From: Acetothermia bacterium UBA7521
GTDB lineage: Bacteria; Bipolaricaulota; Bipolaricaulia; Bipolaricaulales; Bipolaricaulaceae
DNA length: 47,484 bases
Assembly (NCBI GenBank): GCA_002479455.1
Contig: DLNB01000049.1
Location: 1 to 47,484 of the forward strand
Reading direction: 5' to 3'
A program made the translations under genes and the position numbers. Shown here piece by piece: positions 37,308 to 47,484 of this stretch; position 1 is the first letter of the stretch; every line of letters begins with the position of its first letter. The notes below the pieces were generated by a model that ran no database searches, was not told the origin of the DNA, and worked only from the letters and a program-made list of their open reading frames with translations.

Positions 37308-38059
37308 GCTTCCACCGTCCCGAATCGCCGTCGTCGGCCTTGGAAGTCGTCGAGCGCAACGAGGAACGCCTCCTCGTCGAAATCGGGCCACAGGGTCGCG
37401 GTGAAGTAGAGCTCCGCGTAGGCCGCCTCCCAGAGGTAGAAGTTGGAGATCCGTCGCTCTTCCCCGGTACGCACGATGAGGTCAGGCTCGGGGAGGTCGG
37501 CGGTGGGCAGCAGGCGCGCGAACGCCTCCTCGTCGAGCTGGTCGAGCTTCCCTTCACGGGCGAGGGACACCGCCCGCCGCGCTCCTTGGAGAATGCTCCA
37601 CCGGCCCCCAAAGTTGATCCCCACCGCGAGGTGTAGGGCAGCCCCATCTTGTGTCCGCTCTTCGACCTCAGCAATGGCGCGCCGCAACGGCGGAGGGAGA
37701 GCTTCTACCGCCCCCAGCACCCGCAGACATACCCCACGTTCAACGAATTCCTCCTCCCGCTCGCGGATGAACCGCTCCAGCAGAGCGAACAAGAAAGCCA
37801 CCTCGTCGGGCGGGCGGTTCCAGTTCTCGGTGGAGAAGGCGAACAGACTGAGGTGAGGGCACAGATGCTCCTCGGCCACGAACCGGACCAGATGCTCGGC
37901 GGCCTTCACCCCCTGACGGTGACCCTCCATCCGCGGCAGACCCCGGGCCTGGGCCCAACGGCCGTTTCCGTCCATGATCAAGGCCACGTGACGGGGCAAC
38001 ACCCGTCCCCGTACCACCGCCAGGCGGTCTGCCAACGTCGCGGTTCTCCCCCGCCCCAT
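37304..38059 (-). CDS. uppS: Undecaprenyl diphosphate synthase
   Basis: A 251-residue cis-prenyltransferase. The catalytic aspartate lies in HVALIMDGNGRWA, followed by GHRQGVKA and FAFSTENWNRP. The substrate-binding C-terminus has DLIVRTGEERRISNFYLWE and WPDF. It makes the lipid carrier for peptidoglycan and polysaccharide. The ATG at 38059 has GGAGG upstream; an ATG six codons earlier is less well placed. Its stop overlaps cdsA and it follows valS by about 50 bp. Confidence 0.94.
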   Translation of the reverse strand: MGRGRTATLADRLAVVRGRVLPRHVALIMDGNGRWAQARGLPRMEGHRQGVKAAEHLVRFVAEEHLCPHLSLFAFSTENWNRPPDEVAFLFALLERFIREREEEFVERGVCLRVLGAVEALPPPLRRAIAEVEERTQDGAALHLAVGINFGGRWSILQGARRAVSLAREGKLDQLDEEAFARLLPTADLPEPDLIVRTGEERRISNFYLWEAAYAELYFTATLWPDFDEEAFLVALDDFQGRRRRFGTVEA

Positions 38060-38113
38060 CACCCCTCCATCTTCCACGTGGGCATTCCCGGCGCCAAATC
38101 GCGCGACCGTTGG

Positions 38114-40741
<2,628 letters not shown>

Positions 40742-40742
40742 C

Positions 40743-41192
40743 CTAGCCTCCGAGCCAGGCGGCGTCGGCCAGGGGGTAGCGGGCGATCTCGGCTGGGGAG
40801 AAGAAGAGGGGGATCTCCCGCCCCGCCGACGCAGGCGAGTCCGACCCATGAACGAGGTTCATCCCCACCGAGAGCCCGAAATCGCCGCGGATCGTGCCCG
40901 GGGCGGCGTCGAACGGGTTCGTCTTCCCCATCAGGCCGCGCACGGCCTCGATCACTCGCGGTCCCTCGATGACGAGGGCGATCACCGGGGCGGAGGTGAT
41001 GAACGAAACCAGCTCCCCGTAGAACGGCTTGCCCACGTGTTCGGCGTAGTGGCGCTCGGCGAGGTCGCGGGACACCTGGAGGAGCTTCATCCCCACGATC
41101 TTGAGGCCCTTCGCCTCGAACCGGGCGAGAATCGAGCCCACCAAGCGCCGTTGGAGCGCATCCGGTTTCAAGAGCACAAGCGTCCGTTCCAT
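40743..41192 (-). CDS. ndk: Nucleoside diphosphate kinase
   Basis: A 149-residue Ndk with the phosphohistidine in NLVHGSDSPASAGREI, the start MERTLVLLKPDAL and the HVGKPFYGELVSFITSAPV stretch. It equilibrates NTP and NDP pools. GAGGAGGG precedes the ATG at 41192. It leads a four-gene minus-strand operon with valS, uppS and cdsA, a coupling of nucleotide supply with translation and envelope synthesis. Confidence 0.96.
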   Translation of the reverse strand: MERTLVLLKPDALQRRLVGSILARFEAKGLKIVGMKLLQVSRDLAERHYAEHVGKPFYGELVSFITSAPVIALVIEGPRVIEAVRGLMGKTNPFDAAPGTIRGDFGLSVGMNLVHGSDSPASAGREIPLFFSPAEIARYPLADAAWLGG

Positions 41193-41317
41193 CGTCCCTC
41201 CTCGGAGTTCACTGCTGCGTTCAACGTCCCAAGTGTACTGCACGCGCAAATCCCGCGCCTGGCGAGCATCTTGGGTGAGAAGCCGCAGATCCGCAGACCG
41301 ATGGCACGCGGGGTCTT

Positions 41318-41478
41318 GCTGCCCCCAACACAGGATCTCGAGGAGCTTGTTCACGCCAGGATGCGGGGAGATCCTCACCCGAACTGCCTCCCCGATATCC
41401 GTCGAACCCGACTGCCGTCGAGCATGAAGCCCGACGCGACAATTGAGGAGCGAAGGGTGCGCGTGGTGCTGCCCTTCG
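41318..41478. repeat. Left arm of 161-bp inverted repeat around metK
   Basis: Reverse-complement of 42857-43017 with 160 of 161 bases identical by eye; the mismatch is in the CAGGATCTC segment near 41330. The arm contains the CGTCG-GGC-TTCAT-GC-CGACG hairpin that is also the first hairpin of the 56-bp elements at 8782 and 10506, so it is kin to them. Confidence 0.9.
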
Positions 41479-41635
41479 TGATGAGGAGCGACCGCGAGTG
41501 GACCAGAGCAGGTTCCTCCGCGTGACCGGAGGCGCGGCGGGCCATTCCGACACGGGCGGCAGGGCGGAGCTCCTGGCCCAGGAGAGATCTAAGCAGTACG
41601 CTTCGGACTGGCCCTGGTGCCGAGGGAGGTTTGCG

Positions 41636-42799
41636 ATGAAGAAGCTGATCACCGCGGAGTCCGTGACCGAGGGGCACCCCGACAAGCTGGCGGATCGCAT
41701 CTCGGATGCGGTTCTCGACGCCGTGCTCGCCCAAGACCCCCACGGGCGGGTGGCGTGCGAGACCCTGATCACAGGGGGCCTCGTCATCATCGGCGGCGAG
41801 ATCGCGGCCGCAGCCCAGATTGACGCGGCAACGCTCGCGCGGCGCGTCGTCCGCGACGCGGGGTACGTCAAGCCGGAGTACGGTCTGTCGTTCGACTCGT
41901 GCGCCGTGGCTACCCTCCTCCGCCAGCAGTCGCCAGACATCGCCCAGGCCGTCCTCCGAACGGAGGCCGACGATCCCTACGACCGGATCGGGGCCGGCGA
42001 TCAGGGGATCATGTTCGGCTACGCCACCACCGAGACCCCGGAGCGGATGCCCCTCCCGATCACGCTCGCCCACAAGCTGGCCCGCCGGCTGGCCGAGGTG
42101 CGCAAGGACGGGTCCCTGCTCTACCTCCGCCCGGACGGGAAGACCCAAGTCACGGTGGCGTACGAGGACGATCAGCCGACCCACGTTCACACCGTGCTCC
42201 TCGCCGCCCAGCACGCCCCCGAAGCGTCGCTCGACGAGATGGGAGCTGACCTGCGCAAGCTCGTGGTCGAACCGGTGCTCGACGGGTGGATGGACGACAA
42301 GACTCACGTGCTCGTGAACACGTCGGGGCGGTTCGTCGTCGGCGGGCCGGCGTCGGACACGGGGATGACGGGCCGGAAGATCATCGTGGACACGTACGGT
42401 GGGTACGGATCGCACGGCGGGGGCGCGTTCTCGGGCAAGGACCCGACGAAGGCCGACCGCTCCGGGTGGTACATGGCCCGCTACGCGGCGCTGAACGTGG
42501 TCGCGGCCGGACTCGCGTCAGCGTGCGCGGTGCAGGTGGCGTACGCGATCGGCCGGGCCCAGCCCCTCGCCCTGAACGTCACAACCCGCGACCCCCAGGT
42601 CCCCGCCGCGGCTCTCGACCGGGCGGTGCGGGAGGTTTTCGACTTCCGACCGGCGGCGATCATCGAGACCCTCGATCTGCGCCGGCCGATCTACGAGCCT
42701 CTCGCGTCGTACGGTCACTTCGGCCGCCTCGATCTCGACCTCTCCTGGGAGCGAACCGACCGAACAGAAACCCTCCGCACCGCGGCCCGCCGGGGCTAG
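41636..42799 (+). CDS. metK: S-adenosylmethionine synthetase
   Basis: A 387-residue bacterial-type MetK, full length. Signature motifs: ESVTEGHPDKLADRISDAVLDA at the start, GAGDQGIMFGYA in the centre, GGGAFSGKDPTKADRS in the second domain and ARYAALNVVAAGLA after it. It makes S-adenosylmethionine from methionine and ATP, and would supply the methyltransferase at 954-1862 among others. GAGGGAGG precedes the ATG at 41636. It stands alone on the plus strand between two arms of a long inverted repeat. No SAM riboswitch is visible upstream. Confidence 0.96.
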   Translation: MKKLITAESVTEGHPDKLADRISDAVLDAVLAQDPHGRVACETLITGGLVIIGGEIAAAAQIDAATLARRVVRDAGYVKPEYGLSFDSCAVATLLRQQSPDIAQAVLRTEADDPYDRIGAGDQGIMFGYATTETPERMPLPITLAHKLARRLAEVRKDGSLLYLRPDGKTQVTVAYEDDQPTHVHTVLLAAQHAPEASLDEMGADLRKLVVEPVLDGWMDDKTHVLVNTSGRFVVGGPASDTGMTGRKIIVDTYGGYGSHGGGAFSGKDPTKADRSGWYMARYAALNVVAAGLASACAVQVAYAIGRAQPLALNVTTRDPQVPAAALDRAVREVFDFRPAAIIETLDLRRPIYEPLASYGHFGRLDLDLSWERTDRTETLRTAARRG

Positions 42800-42856
42800 C
42801 GCCTGGGGGGAGATCGGCTTCGATTGGGCAGCGGTCACCCGTTCACCACACAGCCG

Positions 42857-43017
42857 CGAAGGGCAGCACCACGCGCACCCTTCGCTCCTCAATTGTCGCG
42901 TCGGGCTTCATGCTCGACGGCAGTCGGGTTCGACGGATATCGGGGAGGCAGTTCGGGTGAGGATCTCCCCGCATCCTGGCGTGAACAAGCTCCTCGAGAT
43001 CCCGTGTTGGGGGCAGC
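42857..43017. repeat. Right arm of 161-bp inverted repeat around metK
   Basis: Mirror of 41318-41478. It starts CGAAGGGCAGCACCACGC and ends GTTGGGGGCAGC; sequence on either side of the two arms diverges abruptly. The arm does not encode a recognisable protein on either strand. Confidence 0.9.
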
Positions 43018-43101
43018 GGCGATTCGTGTGCCGCAGCTCCGCGGATCCAAGCTTTCCCCTACCGGCTGCCAGAGGCCGCCCGCCCTACGACACAGGGCGG
43101 T

Positions 43102-43107
43102 TATACT
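43102..43107 (+). promoter_or_regulatory. -10 box of a leaderless-type promoter
   Basis: TATACT lies six bases before the ATG at 43114, so the transcript start would fall at or next to the start codon. No -35 box is evident. Confidence 0.45.
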
Positions 43108-43113
43108 GAGGCC

Positions 43114-44343
43114 ATGCGGCTCATCGTCGACCTGCACCTCCACTCCCGCCACTCGCGGGCAACGAGCCCCGACATGGACCTCCTCGGCCTTGCCCGATGG
43201 GCAAAGCGAAAGGGGATCGACCTCCTCGGGACGGGCGACTTTACCCACCCCCGGTGGTTCGCCGAGACCGCCGCGCACCTCCTTCCCGTGGGAGATGGCC
43301 TGTACGCCTACGACGGGGTTCGGTTCCTGTACACCGCCGAAGTCGCCGCGATCTGGTCGCACGAGAGCCGGACACGACGGGTCCACTTCCTCCTCCTCGC
43401 CCCCGACGCCGAGGGAGCCGCGAAGATCAACCGCGCGCTGGGCAGGATCGGCAGCCTCGATGCCGACGGGCGGCCGATGCTCGGGATCAGCGGGGAGAAG
43501 CTCGTGGACGCCGTGCTCGGCGCGTCTCCCGAGGCTGTGCTGATCCCGGCTCACGCCTGGACCCCCTGGTACTCGGTGTTCGGATCCCAATCCGGGTTCG
43601 ACTCCCTGGAGGAAGCCCTCGGCGCGGCTGCCAGGCACGTGTTCGCGCTCGAAACCGGGCTCTCCTCGGATCCGGCCATGAACTGGCGGGTGTCGGGCCT
43701 CGACCGCCTCGCCCTCGTCTCGTTCTCGGATGCCCATTCCCCGTCCCGTCTCGGTCGGGAAGCGTGCGTGTTCGACCTCCCCGAGCCGTCCTACTCCGCT
43801 CTCGTCAGTACCCTGCGGGAGCGGGATCCGAGGAGGTTCCTCTACACGGTCGAGTTCTTCCCCGAGGAGGGGAAGTACCACTACGACGGGCACCGCGCGT
43901 GCGGGGTGGCCCTTGCCCCGACGGAAACGGCCGCTCATCGCGGAACGTGCCCGGTCTGTAACCGGCCGGTCACGGTGGGTGTGCTGCACCGGGTGGAGGA
44001 GCTGGCCGACCGCCCCCCCGGGGTTCGGCCCGAGGGGGCGATCCCGTACCGATCGCTGGTCCCGCTCCCGGAGATCCTCGCCCAAGTCCTCGGAAAAGGT
44101 CCCGAGACCCAGGGAGTGCAGGCCGAGTACAGCCGGCTCGTAGAGAGGTTTGGAAGCGAGCTGACGATCCTCCTCGACCTGCCCCTAGAGGACCTCGCGC
44201 AGACGACGTCTCCTCGCGTGGTGGAGGCAATCGCCAAGGTGCAGGCCGGAGACCTCGCGATCCGGCCCGGGTACGACGGCCAATACGGCGAGATCCGCAT
44301 CCCGCTCAAGGAGGAACACCGTGAGTCGTCCCTCTTCTCCTAA
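43114..44343 (+). CDS. PHP-domain phosphoesterase-like protein (TIGR00375-type)
   Basis: A 409-residue protein. The N-terminal PHP metal-binding motif is DLHLHSRHS, followed by GTGDFTHP and FSDAHSPSRLG. The PHP family often hydrolyses phosphate bonds or proofreads DNA. A zinc-ribbon-like CPVCNRP and GYDGQYGEI segments in the C-terminal half match the PHP proteins sometimes linked to UvrD-type helicases. No helicase is present here. Its stop region overlaps the CoA-transferase gene by 23 bp. Confidence 0.8.
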   Translation: MRLIVDLHLHSRHSRATSPDMDLLGLARWAKRKGIDLLGTGDFTHPRWFAETAAHLLPVGDGLYAYDGVRFLYTAEVAAIWSHESRTRRVHFLLLAPDAEGAAKINRALGRIGSLDADGRPMLGISGEKLVDAVLGASPEAVLIPAHAWTPWYSVFGSQSGFDSLEEALGAAARHVFALETGLSSDPAMNWRVSGLDRLALVSFSDAHSPSRLGREACVFDLPEPSYSALVSTLRERDPRRFLYTVEFFPEEGKYHYDGHRACGVALAPTETAAHRGTCPVCNRPVTVGVLHRVEELADRPPGVRPEGAIPYRSLVPLPEILAQVLGKGPETQGVQAEYSRLVERFGSELTILLDLPLEDLAQTTSPRVVEAIAKVQAGDLAIRPGYDGQYGEIRIPLKEEHRESSLFS

Positions 44344-45478
44344 CATCAAGCCCCTCCACGGGCTCCGCGTCCTTGATCTGTCCCGAATCCTCGCCGGCCC
44401 GTTGGCCGCGATGTGGATGGCCGACCTCGGGGCAGAGGTGGTCAAGGTCGAGCGGCCGGGGAACGGCGACGAGACCCGGCGGTGGGGCCCGCCGTTCGTG
44501 GGAGGTGAATCGGCGTACTTCCTGTGTGTGAACCGGGGCAAGCTGGGGATCGCCCTCAACTTCGCAACCGACGCCGACCGAGGGGCCTTTCGAAGCCTGG
44601 TGCAGACGAGCGACGTCGTGGTCCACAACTTCCTCCCCGAGACCGCGGCCAAGCTCGGCCTCGCCTACGAAAACCTGCGGGAGCTGAACCCGCGCCTCGT
44701 GTACACAGCTGTGGCGGGCTTCCCGCCCGGGCCGTACCGAGACGAGCCGGGGTTCGACGCCCTCATCCAGGCCCTGGGCGGGCTGATGGCGATCACCGGG
44801 AAGGGAGATCAGCCGGTGAAGGTGGGGGTGGCGATCGTGGACGTCCTCACCGCTTGGGCGGCCCTGTCCGGAACACTGGCCGCCCTCCTCGTGCGGACAA
44901 GGACCGGGCTCGGCCAGGCCGTGGAGGCGACGCTCGTCGAGTGCTCGGCCGCGGCGCTGGCCAACGTGAGCCAGGCCCACCTCTTGACGAGGAACGAGCC
45001 AACCCGGCTCGGAACCGCCCATCCCCACATCGTCCCCTACCAGGCGTTCCCCACCCGGGACGGCCTCCTGATGGTCGCCGTGGGCACGGACGCCCAGTAC
45101 CGGTCCCTCTGCACCGCGGTGGGGCGACCCGATCTCGCATCTGACCCACGGTTCGCCGCGAACCCCAACCGGGTGAAGAACCGCGAGACCCTGGTGGGGC
45201 TCCTGACGGAGGTCTTCCAGACCCGCCCGCGCGCGGAGTGGACGGCTGCCTTGAAGGAGGCCGGCGTCCCCGCCGGGCCGGTGAACACATTGGGCGAGCT
45301 GTTCGGCGATCCCGGGCTGGTGGGGCGGCTGCTCGTCGAGGTGGATCACCCCACCGTGGGGCGGTACACGAGCGTGGGCTGCCCGATGTCCGCTGCCTGG
45401 CCGCCAAACCCGCTCCCCCCGCCGCGGCTCGGCGAGCACACGGACGAGGTTCTGCGCCGGATGGGGATCCGTGCCTGA
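44321..45478 (+). CDS. CaiB/BaiF-family (class III) CoA-transferase
   Basis: A 385-residue class III CoA-transferase. The start PLHGLRVLDLSRILAGP and DLGAEVVKVERPGNGD are typical, the NFLPETAAKLGL stretch follows, and the catalytic Asp lies in PGFDALIQALGG. It moves CoA between a carboxylate donor and acceptor; the substrate cannot be told. The GTG at 44321 has AAGGAGGAAC upstream and lies inside the PHP gene's end. Its own stop overlaps the next gene, so the three are one coupled operon. Confidence 0.92.
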   Translation: MSRPSSPNIKPLHGLRVLDLSRILAGPLAAMWMADLGAEVVKVERPGNGDETRRWGPPFVGGESAYFLCVNRGKLGIALNFATDADRGAFRSLVQTSDVVVHNFLPETAAKLGLAYENLRELNPRLVYTAVAGFPPGPYRDEPGFDALIQALGGLMAITGKGDQPVKVGVAIVDVLTAWAALSGTLAALLVRTRTGLGQAVEATLVECSAAALANVSQAHLLTRNEPTRLGTAHPHIVPYQAFPTRDGLLMVAVGTDAQYRSLCTAVGRPDLASDPRFAANPNRVKNRETLVGLLTEVFQTRPRAEWTAALKEAGVPAGPVNTLGELFGDPGLVGRLLVEVDHPTVGRYTSVGCPMSAAWPPNPLPPPRLGEHTDEVLRRMGIRA

Positions 45479-46643
45479 ACCGATGCCCGCACCGCACGAT
45501 CAGAGAGACCTGTTCCACCTCCGGAAGGACGTCGTGTTCCTCAACCACGGCTCGTTCGGGGCCTGTCCCAAGCCCGTGCTCGAGACCTATCAGCGCTGGC
45601 AGCGCGAGCTTGAGGAGGAGCCGGTGGAGTTCCTCGACCGCCGGTTCGACGCCCTGTTGGCCGAGGCCCGAACCGCGTTGGGAGCGTTCGTCTCTGCCGA
45701 TCCGTCCGACCTCGTCTTCGTCCCCAACGCGACCACGGCGATGAACACCGTCGCCCGGTCCCTGGCCTTGGCCCCAGGAGACGAGGTCCTGTCCACCGAC
45801 CACGAGTACGGGGCGGTGGACCGGATGTGGCGGCTCGTGTGCGCGGAGCGCGGGGCGCGGCACGTGCGGGCCCCGGTCGAAGTCCCAGTGGGATCCGCGG
45901 AAGACGTGATCGAGGCTGTGTGGGCGTGTCGGACCCCGAAGACGCGGGTGCTGTCCCTGTCCCACATCACGTCACCCACTGCGGTTCACTTTCCCGTCGC
46001 GGAGCTCGTCCGTCGCGCGCGGGAGGCGGGAATCCTCACCGTAGTGGACGGCGCCCACGCCCCCGGTCAGATCCCCCTCGACCTGGAAGCCCTGGGAGCG
46101 GACTTCTACGCCGGGAACTGCCATAAGTGGATGCTCGCCCCCAAGGGGGCGGGGTTCCTCCACGCGCGCCGAGAGCACCAGCACCCCCTGAAACCCCTCG
46201 TCATTTCCTGGGGCGGGGAAGGCGCCAAGGGACCTGGGCCGTCGCCGTTCCTCGACGACCACCAGTGGCAGGGGACGCGGGACATCGCCGCGTTCCTCGC
46301 CGTGCAGGCGGCGATCCGGTTCATGGAGGAGCACGACTGGAATATCGTCCGCGCCCGGTGTCGGGAGTTCCTGGACGGGTTCAGCGAGCGGGTACAGAAG
46401 GAGATCGGTCTACAACCGCTGAGCTTAGGACCTGATCCGTGGCCCCTCCAGATGCGCGCGTTCACGCTGCCCCCCTGCGATGGACGGGCTCTCCAACAAC
46501 GCCTGTTCGATCGCTGGTACATCGAGGTCCCGGTGATCCCCTGGAACAACCACTCGCTTCTCCGCGTCTCCGTGCAGAGCTACAACACACCCCAGGACCT
46601 CGATGCGCTGGCAGAAGCCTTGGGAAAGGAGATCCGGACTTAG
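45471..46643 (+). CDS. Class V aminotransferase (isopenicillin-N-epimerase-like)
   Basis: A 390-residue PLP-dependent aminotransferase-fold enzyme. The start NHGSFGACPKPVLETYQRWQ and FLDRRFDALL match the isopenicillin-N-epimerase/selenocysteine-lyase-like group. The PLP lysine is in GNCHKWMLAPKG, with VDGAHAPGQIPLD before it. It could racemise, transaminate or remove sulfur from an amino acid. The GTG at 45471 overlaps the CoA-transferase stop by eight bp; the ATG at 45483 is a weaker alternative. With the neighbours it suggests a small amino-acid or CoA-ester pathway. Confidence 0.85.
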   Translation: MPEPMPAPHDQRDLFHLRKDVVFLNHGSFGACPKPVLETYQRWQRELEEEPVEFLDRRFDALLAEARTALGAFVSADPSDLVFVPNATTAMNTVARSLALAPGDEVLSTDHEYGAVDRMWRLVCAERGARHVRAPVEVPVGSAEDVIEAVWACRTPKTRVLSLSHITSPTAVHFPVAELVRRAREAGILTVVDGAHAPGQIPLDLEALGADFYAGNCHKWMLAPKGAGFLHARREHQHPLKPLVISWGGEGAKGPGPSPFLDDHQWQGTRDIAAFLAVQAAIRFMEEHDWNIVRARCREFLDGFSERVQKEIGLQPLSLGPDPWPLQMRAFTLPPCDGRALQQRLFDRWYIEVPVIPWNNHSLLRVSVQSYNTPQDLDALAEALGKEIRT

Positions 46644-46705
46644 CAGCCCGTGTGCGAACCCGCTACCCTGAACCAACACCTTAGGGAGAGTTGAGGGGGG
46701 GAGCG

Positions 46706-47044
46706 ATGAAGAGGTTCAAGGCGTACGAGCCCGAGCAAGGGTACCTGTTGCCACCATCGCCCAAGGACTGGCTGCCTGAAGGTCACCTGGCGCACTTCAT
46801 CGATCAGGTGGTGGACGAGCTCGACCTGGGGGCGATCTACGCATCGTACACGGAAGATGGCGGTCAGCCCCCCCCGTACCACCCCCGGATGATGGTCAAG
46901 GTGTGGCTGTACGCGTTTGCCCGGGGGATCCGCTCCTCCCGGAAGCTGGAACGGGCGCTGTGGAGGCTGGACTGCGCGGTGCACAACCTGCCCAAGCTGT
47001 GGCGGGCCGGGGTCTCGTGGGAGCCACGATGGGCGACCGCGTGA
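46706..47044 (+). pseudogene. Truncated IS1182-like transposase
   Basis: The 112-residue frame reads like the N-terminus of IS1182-family transposases for about the first 90 residues: MKRFKAYEPEQGYLLPPSPK, the DWLPEGHLAHFIDQVVDELDL stretch, PPYHPRMMVKVWLYAFARG and SSRKLERALWRLD. After this the homology stops and the frame ends after a short unrelated tail. The DDE catalytic domain is missing. GGGGGGGAG precedes the ATG at 46706. It is a remnant that probably marks the edge of an insertion or deletion beside the PIN gene. Confidence 0.75.
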
Positions 47045-47164
47045 GGCAGGCAGGATGTGCTGGCCTGCAGCACCGTCCGTCGGGGGCAGTCACCCCTGAC
47101 GCATGCGGTAGATCAGGTCAGATCTGGCCCGTACCCACACGGGCTGCTAGCCGAGGGTGCCCTC

Positions 47165-47484
47165 GTGATCGACGAGGTCGTCTACGCTGAGCTCGCCTCG
47201 CAGTTCCCAAGCGCCGATGCACTCGACCGGTTCCTGGCCGAGACGCACATCCGCATCGAACCGTCCGGCCCTGCGGCACTATGGTGCGCTGCCCGCGCGC
47301 GGCAACGGCACCTCTCCAGGCGGGGAACGGCCTTCCTCTGTCCAAAGTGCGGAGAGAGGCAGACGCTTGTGTGCACCGGCTGTGGAGAGACAATCGCAGT
47401 CCGTCAGCACATCCTGAGCGACTTCCTCGTGGGCGGCCATGCCTTGGTCCAGGCAGACCGGCTGCTCACGCGGGATCGCGGGTT
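47165..47484 (+). pseudogene. 5'-truncated PIN-domain toxin with zinc-ribbon insert, runs off window
   Basis: The frame gives MIDEVVYAELASQF, then a PIN core with the late catalytic acids in SDFLVGGHALVQADRLLTRDRG. Between them is a zinc-ribbon-like insertion with CPKC (59-62) and CTGC (70-73). In VapC-type PIN toxins with such a ribbon, an N-terminal strand with the first Asp precedes; here the upstream frame lacks it and runs into the transposase remnant. The coordinates start at a GTG, but codons from about 47132 may also belong. The 3' end lies outside the window. Confidence 0.6.

Noticed and set aside
41318..41478. Coding frame in the metK-flanking repeat arms
   Set aside because: Both arms carry the same short peptide frame, but there is no start signal and no known protein. 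It is just the repeat read as protein.
41479..41635. SAM riboswitch ahead of metK
   Set aside because: No SAM-I/II-like conserved core or terminator stem seen; MetK translation start has an ordinary Shine-Dalgarno site.

Overview
The window is high-GC bacterial DNA. Shine-Dalgarno sites, an Alu-type large SRP RNA, cdsA/uppS, ndk and metK all argue for a bacterium. The metabolic genes point to a strict or facultative anaerobe: hybrid cluster protein, a flavodiiron protein, hemerythrin-type DUF438, [NiFe]-hydrogenase maturation hypCDE, and an iron-sulfur-rich dye-linked amine dehydrogenase. I would guess a deep-branching lineage such as Bipolaricaulota/Acetothermia, but nothing seen here proves it. 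Housekeeping and accessory genes are mixed.

Layout. (1) 46-6810 is a defence and toxin-antitoxin (TA) island. It holds a DUF6602 gene, an attC-like recombination site, a XhoI/PaeR7I-type restriction-modification pair, a decayed antitoxin, an RHH-DUF433/DUF5615 pair, an orphan Phd antitoxin, an MNT/HEPN pair, a Nei/MutM-like gene, and hicB with a frameshifted hicA. (2) 6937-12509 is a nitrosative/oxygen-stress block on the minus strand (Rrf2 regulator, DUF438-hemerythrin-PAS, AhpD-like protein, flavodiiron protein, hcp). Its spacers are filled with hairpin repeats. (3) 12571-15281 holds the SRP RNA, a four-helix-bundle gene, tRNA-Ser, a chagasin-like lipoprotein and a PiT phosphate transporter. 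(4) 15727-20672 groups GyrI-like effector-binding proteins, a WYL regulator and two tandem-GNAT acetyltransferases around palindromic operators. (5) 20910-24613 has an integrase/transposase fragment cut off at tRNA-Arg, then a giant GAF/PAS diguanylate cyclase.

(6) 24693-27108 is a hypCDE operon with a leaderless-looking promoter. Divergent from it is a PspC/LiaF-like envelope-stress pair. (7) 28728-31992 encodes a two-subunit flavin amine/imino-acid dehydrogenase whose large subunit carries four iron-sulfur modules. (8) 32119-36161 carries an exported WD40 propeller, an acyltransferase, a NifU-domain scaffold, TldD and a thiamine-binding-like protein. (9) 36489-41192 is the ndk-valS-uppS-cdsA operon. 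(10) 41318-43017 is metK bracketed by a 161-bp inverted repeat with 160/161 identity. (11) 43114-46643 is a translationally coupled PHP/CaiB/class V aminotransferase operon. (12) The end holds an IS1182-like transposase remnant and a 5'-truncated PIN toxin with a zinc-ribbon insert.

Three classes of dispersed non-coding signal stand out: a 56-bp double-hairpin element bounded by GTAGC/GCTAC, inverted CACCGCAGAG-type repeat pairs, and 7-bp-periodic tracts related to CCGTAAC. These, the metK-flanking repeat and the attC-like site are the parts of the window most worth following up.
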